From: Verrucomicrobiota bacterium
GTDB taxonomy: Bacteria; Verrucomicrobiota; Verrucomicrobiia; Palsa-1439
DNA length: 64,000 bases
NCBI GenBank assembly: GCA_003152315.1
Contig: PLZV01000062.1
Location: 134,940-198,939 of the forward strand
Direction of reading: 5' to 3'
Shown one piece after another: positions 7,794 through 16,623 of this stretch; position 1 is the stretch's first letter, and each line of letters starts with the position of its first letter. Under the pieces are notes generated by a model that did no database searches, had not been told where the DNA came from, and was given only the letters and a program-made list of their open reading frames with translations. A program made the position numbers and the translations under genes.

Positions 7794-10700
7794 ATGGCCT
7801 CCTGGAAATACGACGTCATTATCGTGGGAGCGGGCCCCGCCGGCATCACGGCGGCCATTGCCTTGGCCAGGGCGAACGTCCCCGTGCTCGTCATCGAGGC
7901 GGGCGTCTTCCCGGGCGCAGAGAACTGGTCAGGTGCCGTCTATTTCACGGAAAACCTCGCGCAGCCGGATGTCCTCGGCGAACAAGCCGTCCGCGATTCC
8001 GCCTACGAACGTCCCGTCACCAAACGCGGCTTCTACATCTATAACGGCCACTCGCTCGTCGGCCTCAATTACCGCAACCCGGCCACGTTCGCCAACTGCT
8101 ACACCGTCCTGCGCCCGACGTACGACCACTATCTGGCCGAACTCGCCAAGTCGTTCGGAGCGGAGATCCTCACGGAAACCACGGTGGACGGCCTGCTCCG
8201 CGACGATAACGGCCACATCGTCGGCGTCCACACCGACCGCGGCTCGATCCATGCCGATGTCGTGTTCCTCGCCGAGGGCGACGCGTCGCAACTCGTCACA
8301 AAAGAAGGTTACGAGCGCAACATCGAAGCCGGCACGCCGCATTTCCTGCAAGGCATCAAGGAAGTCATCGAGGTCGATCCCGATTACATCGAGCACACCT
8401 TTAAGCTGTCGCAAGGCGAAGGCGCGGCCTTCGAAATCCTCTTGCGCAACGGCTCGATCCACAATCGCACCGCCAACCTCAACATGGGCGGCTTCCTCTA
8501 TACGAACAAGGCCAGCCTCTCGCTCGGCCTCGTCCTGCCGCTCGACAATCTCAGCAAAGAGTTCGGCGGCGACCACAACCGCCTCATGGAATGGTTCAAG
8601 GGACTGCCCGAAGTCCGCCGTTGGACGAACCACAGTCGGTCGTCCGCTTACGGCGCAAAGATCATCCGCGGTGGCGGCTTCCGCGAATTGCCGCAACTCG
8701 TCGACAACGGCCTCGCCATCGGCGGCGCCGCCACCGGCATCGGCCTCGATTTCCCCTACCCCAATTTTACCGGCCCCGCCACCGCGATGGGACGCCTCTT
8801 CGCCAACGCCGTCAAGCAGGCGCGCGCCGCCAACAAATCTTTCTCCCGGCCGGTCCTCGAAGAACTCTACGAACGCCCGCTGCGCGACACGCACTACTTC
8901 AAGAACGTCGAGTTTCTCGAAAAATGGCCGCATTACGTCGAGCACACCCGCGTCTTCTTCGGTCGCGCCGCCGACCTCGCGACCGGTTCGCTTTACATCG
9001 CGAGCAACACAACGTTGCGCCCCCGCCAAAGGCTCTGGCCGCTCGCCAAGTTTACTCGCGAGACTCTCCCATTGAAACATTGGGGCGAGTTCTTCCACGA
9101 CCTGCGCGAACAACGCGCCGCCCTTGGTCTCACCCATACAAGCAAACCAGTCGCAGGAGCCTCGACGAATTCGTCCGGGCGACCAGGCGAAGGCGAAGCT
9201 CATCTGGAATTCCGCGTGGACGGCGAACCTTGCAACAATTTCCCCTGGCCCCTTTCCCTCATCTTCGCCAATGCCTCCGTGATGCTGTCAGCGGCTTCCG
9301 ATCATCTTTACCGGAATGACGCCACGCCCTTGCCCGACAAACTTCGCAACGCCATCGCCTCCGCAAAACGCAACACAAGTGTTGCCGCGTACCTGGGTCT
9401 GACGGGAATGTTCGTGCTCCTGCTGGTGCTGATGCCCATTCAGTGGATCTGCGAATTGATCCACCTCGTCATCACGCGTCCGTCGCCGGAAAAATTCCTG
9501 TCCAGCTTCTTCCAAAAGAATCTGGCCCTCGTCCGCCAACGCCTCAAGCTCGATCCGGACGCCGTCAAAATCGAACAACCGTGGGAAGAGAAACTCTCGC
9601 TCATCCGCTACTTCTCCGAGGACCACACGCACATCAAAGTGTTCCGCCCCGAGAATTTCGAGAATCGCGCGAAGATCGCCGACTCTCCCCTCTGGCACGT
9701 CTGCCCCGCGAAAGTTTACGAGTGCCACACCGACGACCTCGGCCAGTCCCAACTCGTCGTGAACTTCGAGAACTGCATCAAGTGCGAGACCTGCTGGCGC
9801 TCCGCCACCAACGACGTCGATTGGACCCGCCAGCGCCACCAGCGATTGATCTTCAACGCCTCAACCGAGGCCAACCGAAAACTCCTCGCCATTCTGAAGT
9901 CTGTCACCCTGAACGAACCGAAGGGGCTTGCCTCGCAGTCACCCCGGATACTTCAATTCACCCAGTACGACATTCGCCAGAAGGCTCTCGCCCTCACCGC
10001 CAAGCTCCACCAATTCTGCGACACCGTTTATGCCGGCCCGCGTTATGTCGATGCCGGCCGCACGCGCTGGCTACAATCATTGTTAACTGAAGCGCAGTCC
10101 ATTGCCGCCGCCATCAAAGACCCGTGCATCGACCGGCAACTCGTCCGCATTCTCGCCCACGCCAAGCGCCGCAAGTTCTTCTGGGCCGAAGCCGACACGC
10201 GACAATTGTTGGAGCAACTTCCTCCGCTTCCCCCGCTGGCGACCGCGACACCACAACAAGCGCGCGTCGCGATGGTTTCGCGTCTCGATAAACTCTTCCC
10301 GAAACAGGCCGTCAAGGACCTCGAACACAATAAGCCGCTGTCAAAGGAACAGAAAAACTTCCTGCACGTCCTCTCCGACACTGTTTCGCCGCCGCGCCCC
10401 GTCATCTTGCGCGAACTGGCGCGCCGCGATCCGTCGCTGGCCGCGCTCGTTTCGGGAATTTATTCCGCGCAAGTTGCCGCGCGCCCGGAACTCGCCGACC
10501 AGCCATGGATCGGCCTCACCGCCGCGCGCAACGCCTGGAAGGAATTCGTGCCCGAGCAGACACCGACGTTGTCACAGGTTGCCGCCGACGTTTGCGCCAT
10601 CGCCCTGGGCGCGGGCGAGATGTTGTTGGAACGCTGCCACCAACACGCAACCAATCGCGTCCAATTCCCCGGGCTGTTCAAGGACGAAGACGGCCGCGAC

Positions 10701-13700
10701 GGCATCGCCAAGTTCGGATCCGTGAAGAAGCTGCTGAGCGAGATGGAAGCACAGGTGTATCTCTTGGAGGCCCTGCTTCCGTACGCCGACAAGGAGCCGG
10801 CCTTGGTGAAGATACTCGCTGCCACGGCTTTCGGCCCCGACTCCGGCAGTCTGGCCTACAACGCCGGCCAAATTTTCGGCGGCACCGCTTACAGCGAAGA
10901 CGACGTCCTCTCGAAATTCTACCGTGACAGCGTGTGCTTCTCCCACATGTTGATGGATGATACCGAACTGAAACGGCAACTCGGTCCAGACGCAGAAGTA
11001 AAACTCCGCCGTCTCGCCCTCGAAGCCGTCAAGCAACGCGCCGTTGATCCGACAGAACTCGAAGCCGAGATCGTCAAATTCTTCGAGGCCCTACAGGGCG
11101 CGCCACAGCCCGCATCCGGACCTGCCGCCGAGACCATCGAACACGGTTACATCGAAGCACCACTGCAACGACCACCGTCATTCAATTATCGCGAAGCATT
11201 GAATACGGATCAGGAATACGATTACGGGGATTTCCTCGTAAAACCCTTCGATCCGAATGGCTGGCGGTTCACGCCCGAAATGTTGCACGCGGACACCGAG
11301 CTTCAGGCCTATTACAATCAACAGTACCAATACTTCACCGAGAAGTTTTGGAATGCCCGCTTCGACGGCCTGCCGTACCACCGACTCGTCGAAAAACTGC
11401 ACATGATTCCACTTGCCGATATCCACGACATGATCGCTCGCGGCTTCATGCGCATGTACATCCCCACGGAATTCGGCGGCCAGGGTTTGCTCAAGGCGCA
11501 CTACTACATCCTCTGCCCGCTCTCAATGCGATACGCCGACCCGTCGTACGCGCTGACCATCATGGCCCACTCAAGTATCGGCACGACGCCAATACTGCTC
11601 GGCCTCAACCAGGATTTACCGCGCGCCAAGGAGGACCTGCAGCAGTTCCTCTCGGACCAATCCCAAATTGAAAACCTCAAATCCGAAATTGCTCGCATTC
11701 TCCGCATGCTCGAGTCGCCGGAAGCGCTCAAGGTGAAGAAGGTCTTCACCGCCCTGGGCGAACAAGTGAAGACGAACATCGGCAAGAAACCGATGCTCCG
11801 CGCCATCGCCAGCGAGTTCCTCACTCACTTCATGGACGCCGGCCGCGCCGGCTTGCGCACCGACCTGGTGGTTTTCAAGAGCGAACTGCAACGGTCGCTT
11901 GCTATGCTGGATACTCTCCGCCCCCGCGCCGAAGCCGTCATCGCCGAACTCGATCGCCGCGCCGAAGCTCACAAACTCTTCTTACGGCTCGTCTCGGCAG
12001 GCCAGATCAGCGCGTTCGCGTTGACCGAACCGAACGCCGGCAGCGACTCCGGCGGCGTCCAGACCCGCGCGGACTTGAAAAAGGTCGAAGTGCTCACCGA
12101 CGCCGACGGCGTGAAGTATTTCCTGCTTGGGAAAGACCGCAAAAACATCATCGATGCAGCCACGATCGATCTCACGAAGATCGATTACAGCGAGTACGAC
12201 TACAAGACCGATGACCCCGCAAAATTCCGTTACTACCAGCATAACGGCAAGCGCATTCCCATCCACGACATCGCCCAAGTCCGCCGCGAAGGCGACAAGG
12301 AATTCTACGAGTACTACGAGGTCAACGGCGCCAAGATGTGGATCACCAACGGCCATGTGGCCGGCATCTTCTGCCTCTATGCTCGCACGAAGGAAGGCCC
12401 AACAGGCTTCATGGTGGATCGCCACGCCGAAGGCCTGATCGTCGGCAAAGACGAGGAAAAGATGGGACAGCGCGGTTCGCCGACGAACGAACTCGGCCTC
12501 ACCAGTGTTCGCGTCCCGCGCGAGAACGTCATCGGCATCGAAGGACGGGGACAGGTCAATGCGCTGGAGACATTGAACGTCGGCCGCCTGGGCCTCTGCG
12601 TCAGCGCCGTGTCGATGATGGCGAAAATCGTCGAGCAGACGCGCGCCTTCATCAAAGAACATGAGTTGGACAAGGAAGAGTGGGTGTCGCAGATCCTCGG
12701 CGGTATGGCCACCGAATTATACGCCACCGAATCGCTCGCCTACGAACTCATCGGTCGCGCCGACCACCACGGCACGAAATCCGTTCGCACCGAATCCGCC
12801 ATCGGCAAGTATTACGCCAGCGAAGCCCTCCATCGTACCATTCGCGCCGCCGAGAAAATCATGGGCATCGAAGCTTGCACCCAGATGCACGAGTTGGAAA
12901 AGCACCGCCGCGACGCCCGCGTTCTCAACATCTACGAAGGTACCAACGAAGTGCAACGCTTCCTCATCCTCCGCGACCTCGTGGACCACGTGCTGCCGCA
13001 ATGCGCGAAGTGGGAAGGAGAACCACCCGTCGACCCACTCGGGGCCGAGAAGTTCGCATTGGCGCGCGCTCTCAAGCGCGCGGTCGACACCTTCGGCGCA
13101 CACGTTTGGCAGAACGCAAGTTTCCAACCTACGATGTTCAAATTGGTGGATGTTGCCGGTTACATCAAGACGATGGACTCAACGCTGTGGCGCACCCAAT
13201 GGCTCAAGCAGAATTGCGCGGAAACCGACACCGCTCACCACGCTTTTGCCGAGCGCGCCTGCCAGGCCTATCTGGATCACGCCAAGAGTGAAATTGAGCG
13301 TCTCCACACCGGGTTCGACCGTGATTTCACCCTGCTGAAACAAGGTTTCTATCCGCCGGAAGTACGCACGGCCTTTCTCGCATTGGAGACTGCCGATGAC
13401 CAATCGGAGCCATTACGACCAACGCCCGGGCACAAGGTCACCAGGGCATTGCACGTGCTGGTCGTCCTGAATATTGTACCCGCCCTCTCGCCGCTTCCGC
13501 GTATCGTGAATGGCGAACTGCTGGAGACGCATTTCGATATCGATGGCGCGAGTCGCACGGCACTGGAACGCGCCCTCGAACTGAAGTCCGCTTCCGAAGA
13601 AGTTGCCGTCACGGCCATCGCGGTTGCGCCGGGCTATGCGATGGAAGTATTGCACCGCGCCCTGGCGCTCGGCGCTGACGGCGCGGCGTTGATCAAGACC

Positions 13701-15242
13701 GACGACCTTCCCGATAATCCGCACGACACCGCCAGATTGATTGCCGACCTAGCGGGGCAGAAACAATTGCCCTGCGATCTCGTTCTGTGCGGTGACGCAA
13801 TCCTGGCCGCCGTGCTGGCTGGCAACCTGGGTTCATCCCATTTCTCCGGTGTGAAAGAATTCGTCGTCAACGGCGAACAGTCGATCGTCCATCTCCTGAA
13901 GCCGGCTACATCCATTACGAACGACGGCTCGGTCGTTCTGGCGATGGTGGAAGGCGAGAGCGATTTGGATTTCCACGTCGACGATTACTTCGATGCGCTC
14001 AACAAACCGCTGGAAGTCATCGACGCCTTGAAACTCGCTACTGCACCACGGCCCGGCTTGCGTTATCAATTGCCAGAGAAACCGGGCGTGGAAGAAAAAT
14101 CCGAATCGACGCCCGAAGCGGTCGCCGCCCTGGTACGCAAGATTGCCGGCATAGAAACCGTCACCCAAGGCCGTGCTGGTTCTTACAAAGGCAAAGTGGA
14201 ATCGGTCACAAAGGATCAGCTGCCGGGACGCGACACCGCCGTGTTCCTGGCCACGCCCGACAAACTGGAAGGCATCGAGACCGCTGCCACATGCGCCACG
14301 GCATTGGCGCTGCCATTCCACGTCCTCGTGCTGGGACATTTCGACGAGCGCGCTGTGCGTTCGACCGCGGCCCGTGTGAATGCCCGCTCCATTTCCTTCG
14401 CGAGCAGCCCGCATCTGACTGACGCGACGCCGGCCGCGTTGCTCGCGGCGCTACAGACCGTGTGGAAAGACACCTTGCCAATGGTCCTCGCCGCCGGGAC
14501 GTGGGCCAACGAACTTCTCGCGCAATTCGCCCGGACTTTCCCGCGCGTACAGGCCTGTTACAACGTCTCTAACATTGCGCCGCAAAACGGAGCGGTTGAA
14601 CTCGTCATGCCCGCGTTCGGCGGCAAGGTGCAACGCGTTGCGACCGTCACCGAAATAACCGAACACCCACTGGTAATGACCATCGCGACAGGCGCTGGCG
14701 GAGAGCCCAAAGCGGAGGGCAACAAACAGGTTTCTCTCGTCCCCTTGGAATTCGAGTACGACCCGGAAACTGACGATCTGGCGCGTGCGTTGCGTGCGGC
14801 ACACGAGGAAGCGGGCGTGAAGTCCATCGCCGATGCCGAGTTCATCATCGACGTCGGTTACGCAGTACGCAACAAGGAGAATTTTGACCTGGTCATCGTC
14901 CCGCTAAAGAAGCGGCTGGAGGAAATCGGCGTAAAAAATGTACTGCTCGGCGGAACCCGCAAGGTCGTGGAAGAGTTGAAACTACTCGCGCCCGACCAGC
15001 AAATCGGCCAGACAGGCACCGCCGTCAACCCCAAGCTGATCATCTCCATCGGCGTCAGCGGCGCGCCGCAGCATGTGGATTACATCGGCGAGCGCGCAAC
15101 TATCATCGCCTTCAACAAGGACGCCGACGCGCCCCTGATGACCTTGAACAAGCGCCGCGCCCGGCCCAAAGTCGTGCCCATCGTCGGCGACTTGTTCGAG
15201 ACGGTGCCGAAGTTCACAGCCGCACTGAAACCCCAATCGTGA
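7794..15242 (+). CDS. Giant fusion: ETF-QO-like flavoprotein + FixX ferredoxin + acyl-CoA dehydrogenase + ETF-beta + ETF-alpha
   Basis: Encodes 2,482 residues in one uninterrupted frame. Order: (1) FAD domain of the ETF:quinone oxidoreductase/FixC type, residues 1-510, with GAGPAG at 12-17; (2) hydrophobic segment 533-562; (3) FixX-like 4Fe-4S domain with Cys637, 661, 664 and 667 in CPAKVYE...NCIKCETC; (4) helical region 924-1073 resembling an acyl-CoA dehydrogenase C-terminal domain; (5) full acyl-CoA dehydrogenase, about 1173-1740, with FALTEPNAGSDSGG at 1408-1421 and IYEGTNE, Glu1715 aligning with the catalytic Glu of MCAD; (6) ETF-beta, 1881-2089; (7) ETF-alpha, 2136-2482, with its FAD signature IGVSGAPQH at 2419-2427 and IVGDLFETVP. 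Inference: a single chain taking electrons from acyl-CoA to membrane quinone. A 4-base gap to the next gene suggests co-transcription. The substrate is unknown. Confidence 0.9.
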   Translation: MASWKYDVIIVGAGPAGITAAIALARANVPVLVIEAGVFPGAENWSGAVYFTENLAQPDVLGEQAVRDSAYERPVTKRGFYIYNGHSLVGLNYRNPATFANCYTVLRPTYDHYLAELAKSFGAEILTETTVDGLLRDDNGHIVGVHTDRGSIHADVVFLAEGDASQLVTKEGYERNIEAGTPHFLQGIKEVIEVDPDYIEHTFKLSQGEGAAFEILLRNGSIHNRTANLNMGGFLYTNKASLSLGLVLPLDNLSKEFGGDHNRLMEWFKGLPEVRRWTNHSRSSAYGAKIIRGGGFRELPQLVDNGLAIGGAATGIGLDFPYPNFTGPATAMGRLFANAVKQARAANKSFSRPVLEELYERPLRDTHYFKNVEFLEKWPHYVEHTRVFFGRAADLATGSLYIASNTTLRPRQRLWPLAKFTRETLPLKHWGEFFHDLREQRAALGLTHTSKPVAGASTNSSGRPGEGEAHLEFRVDGEPCNNFPWPLSLIFANASVMLSAASDHLYRNDATPLPDKLRNAIASAKRNTSVAAYLGLTGMFVLLLVLMPIQWICELIHLVITRPSPEKFLSSFFQKNLALVRQRLKLDPDAVKIEQPWEEKLSLIRYFSEDHTHIKVFRPENFENRAKIADSPLWHVCPAKVYECHTDDLGQSQLVVNFENCIKCETCWRSATNDVDWTRQRHQRLIFNASTEANRKLLAILKSVTLNEPKGLASQSPRILQFTQYDIRQKALALTAKLHQFCDTVYAGPRYVDAGRTRWLQSLLTEAQSIAAAIKDPCIDRQLVRILAHAKRRKFFWAEADTRQLLEQLPPLPPLATATPQQARVAMVSRLDKLFPKQAVKDLEHNKPLSKEQKNFLHVLSDTVSPPRPVILRELARRDPSLAALVSGIYSAQVAARPELADQPWIGLTAARNAWKEFVPEQTPTLSQVAADVCAIALGAGEMLLERCHQHATNRVQFPGLFKDEDGRDGIAKFGSVKKLLSEMEAQVYLLEALLPYADKEPALVKILAATAFGPDSGSLAYNAGQIFGGTAYSEDDVLSKFYRDSVCFSHMLMDDTELKRQLGPDAEVKLRRLALEAVKQRAVDPTELEAEIVKFFEALQGAPQPASGPAAETIEHGYIEAPLQRPPSFNYREALNTDQEYDYGDFLVKPFDPNGWRFTPEMLHADTELQAYYNQQYQYFTEKFWNARFDGLPYHRLVEKLHMIPLADIHDMIARGFMRMYIPTEFGGQGLLKAHYYILCPLSMRYADPSYALTIMAHSSIGTTPILLGLNQDLPRAKEDLQQFLSDQSQIENLKSEIARILRMLESPEALKVKKVFTALGEQVKTNIGKKPMLRAIASEFLTHFMDAGRAGLRTDLVVFKSELQRSLAMLDTLRPRAEAVIAELDRRAEAHKLFLRLVSAGQISAFALTEPNAGSDSGGVQTRADLKKVEVLTDADGVKYFLLGKDRKNIIDAATIDLTKIDYSEYDYKTDDPAKFRYYQHNGKRIPIHDIAQVRREGDKEFYEYYEVNGAKMWITNGHVAGIFCLYARTKEGPTGFMVDRHAEGLIVGKDEEKMGQRGSPTNELGLTSVRVPRENVIGIEGRGQVNALETLNVGRLGLCVSAVSMMAKIVEQTRAFIKEHELDKEEWVSQILGGMATELYATESLAYELIGRADHHGTKSVRTESAIGKYYASEALHRTIRAAEKIMGIEACTQMHELEKHRRDARVLNIYEGTNEVQRFLILRDLVDHVLPQCAKWEGEPPVDPLGAEKFALARALKRAVDTFGAHVWQNASFQPTMFKLVDVAGYIKTMDSTLWRTQWLKQNCAETDTAHHAFAERACQAYLDHAKSEIERLHTGFDRDFTLLKQGFYPPEVRTAFLALETADDQSEPLRPTPGHKVTRALHVLVVLNIVPALSPLPRIVNGELLETHFDIDGASRTALERALELKSASEEVAVTAIAVAPGYAMEVLHRALALGADGAALIKTDDLPDNPHDTARLIADLAGQKQLPCDLVLCGDAILAAVLAGNLGSSHFSGVKEFVVNGEQSIVHLLKPATSITNDGSVVLAMVEGESDLDFHVDDYFDALNKPLEVIDALKLATAPRPGLRYQLPEKPGVEEKSESTPEAVAALVRKIAGIETVTQGRAGSYKGKVESVTKDQLPGRDTAVFLATPDKLEGIETAATCATALALPFHVLVLGHFDERAVRSTAARVNARSISFASSPHLTDATPAALLAALQTVWKDTLPMVLAAGTWANELLAQFARTFPRVQACYNVSNIAPQNGAVELVMPAFGGKVQRVATVTEITEHPLVMTIATGAGGEPKAEGNKQVSLVPLEFEYDPETDDLARALRAAHEEAGVKSIADAEFIIDVGYAVRNKENFDLVIVPLKKRLEEIGVKNVLLGGTRKVVEELKLLAPDQQIGQTGTAVNPKLIISIGVSGAPQHVDYIGERATIIAFNKDADAPLMTLNKRRARPKVVPIVGDLFETVPKFTAALKPQS
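9900..9927. repeat. Dispersed repeat lying in frame in the giant fusion gene
   Basis: TCTGTCACCCTGAACGAACC resembles the widespread 'tgtcatcctgagcgaa' repeats and the copies at 27895, 29305 and 36459. It encodes part of a linker (SVTLNEPKGL) after the Fe-S domain. Confidence 0.5.
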
Positions 15243-15246
15243 TCAC

Positions 15247-16224
15247 ATGACCGCACTCTCACAAAATATCAGCGTTACGGTCCCCGTGAGCCAGGCCATC
15301 GAACGGGTGAAGATGATGTTGTTTCGGCCGTTCGACCCGAGCAAATGGTTTACTATTGGCTTCTGCGCGTGGCTGGCCGGTTTGGGCAGCCGGGGGTTCT
15401 CCTTTAACTACGGCGGCGGATCACAACACAAGGGAGGAAGCGGCGGAAGAACGGCGCAGGAAGTATTCCAGCAAGCACGAGGATTCGTGATGAACAATCT
15501 CTTCTGGATCCTGCCGCTGGTCGTAGTGCTGGTGTTCTTTTGCCTCGCTGTGGGGGTGGTGCTGTTGTGGCTCCGGAGTCGCGGGCAATTCATGTTTCTT
15601 CATTGCGTGGCGCTTAACAAGGCGGAGATCGATGTGCCCTGGCGCAAGTTCGTCGCCGAGGGAAACAGTCTGTTTATATTCCGCCTCGTCCTCGGGTTGG
15701 TCTGGATGATCCCCATGGTCCCGTTCGTCATCGTCGTAGCCGTATTGGTCATCAGGATGATAAATCGTGGCGCGCCCGATATGCACGTCATTATACCGTT
15801 AATTGGTGTCGGTCTGATTGTCATGGTATTGGGCATTGTATTCTTGGTCGTCGGAAAGCTGACGACTGACTTCGTGGTTCCGATCATGTTCTTGCGACGC
15901 TATAAATGTCTCGATGGCTGGAGGGAATTGTGTCACCTCCTTTCGACCCATGCTGCCAAGTTCGTCGTGTATCTGCTATTTCAGATCGTGTTGGGATTGG
16001 CGATTGGTGTGATCGTCTTGACCGCTATCATCGCCACGTGCTGCATCGCCGGCTGCGTGATGCTAATGCCCTATCTGGGGACCGTCGTGCTGCTACCCGT
16101 TCTGACATTCAAGAGGTCGTACTCACTGCATTATCTCGCGCAGTATGGACGGGAGTACGACGTGTTTCCCCCACCAATTGTGACAACGATTCCGGGCACC
16201 GTGCCGCCGGCGGCTGCCGCCTAA
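15247..16224 (+). CDS. Multi-pass membrane protein of unknown function
   Basis: Encodes 325 residues, starting 4 bases after the stop of the giant fusion, so probably in the same transcript. It has at least five hydrophobic segments, near residues 33-47, 83-110, 138-170, 178-206 and 235-285. A Gly/Ser-rich loop lies at 50-65, and the N-terminal cytosolic stretch reads VPVSQAIERVKMMLFRPFDPSKWF. This layout resembles uncharacterised DUF4013/glycerophosphodiester-type membrane domains, but I do not recognise a family with certainty. Its position suggests a possible link with the membrane part of the fused oxidoreductase; this is inference from context only. Confidence 0.75.
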   Translation: MTALSQNISVTVPVSQAIERVKMMLFRPFDPSKWFTIGFCAWLAGLGSRGFSFNYGGGSQHKGGSGGRTAQEVFQQARGFVMNNLFWILPLVVVLVFFCLAVGVVLLWLRSRGQFMFLHCVALNKAEIDVPWRKFVAEGNSLFIFRLVLGLVWMIPMVPFVIVVAVLVIRMINRGAPDMHVIIPLIGVGLIVMVLGIVFLVVGKLTTDFVVPIMFLRRYKCLDGWRELCHLLSTHAAKFVVYLLFQIVLGLAIGVIVLTAIIATCCIAGCVMLMPYLGTVVLLPVLTFKRSYSLHYLAQYGREYDVFPPPIVTTIPGTVPPAAAA

Positions 16225-16252
16225 TCAGGATGGTTCCGGCCCTTGGCGTGAA

Positions 16253-16603
16253 CTACTTCTCCGCGCTGGACTCGAGCAATTGCCAGAATTTGGGATTGTC
16301 CTGCAGAAGCTGGTCTTCGGAAATCGGCAGTTTGCTGCGGAAGAAGAAATCTTTGAGCGAGTTCTTGCTGAGAATGCAACGGACATTGATGATCTCGGCG
16401 TTCCGCTCGAAATAGATGCGGTAGTCTTTCACCCGATAACGGTAGATCTTCTTTCCGCCGCGCGTAAGCTGGCCAAACTTCTCGTCGTCCTTCTCGAAGT
16501 CGTGCGGAAAAAGTTGGAAACCGTCGATGATCTCCAACTGCAGCTTGCGCGGGAGATCGGCCAGTTCCTTGGCGCTCACGGGGTTGAAGATGATCTGCAG
16601 CAT
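16253..16603 (-). CDS. RelE/ParE-like toxin family protein, no antitoxin partner seen
   Basis: Encodes 116 residues from MLQIIFNPVSAKELADLPRK. The core KKIYRYRVKDYRIYFER followed by INVRCILSK is the RelE/ParE signature of two antiparallel strands. The family cleaves ribosome-bound mRNA (RelE) or poisons gyrase (ParE). The protein is longer than usual by a C-terminal tail of about 25 residues. No antitoxin gene lies on either side: upstream is the glycerophosphodiesterase, 20 bases away, and downstream the convergent membrane protein. It may be an orphan or a non-toxic relative, perhaps co-transcribed with the phosphodiesterase. Confidence 0.75.
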   Translation of the reverse strand: MLQIIFNPVSAKELADLPRKLQLEIIDGFQLFPHDFEKDDEKFGQLTRGGKKIYRYRVKDYRIYFERNAEIINVRCILSKNSLKDFFFRSKLPISEDQLLQDNPKFWQLLESSAEK

Positions 16604-16623
16604 GCGCTGAGAATAGCCGAAGC

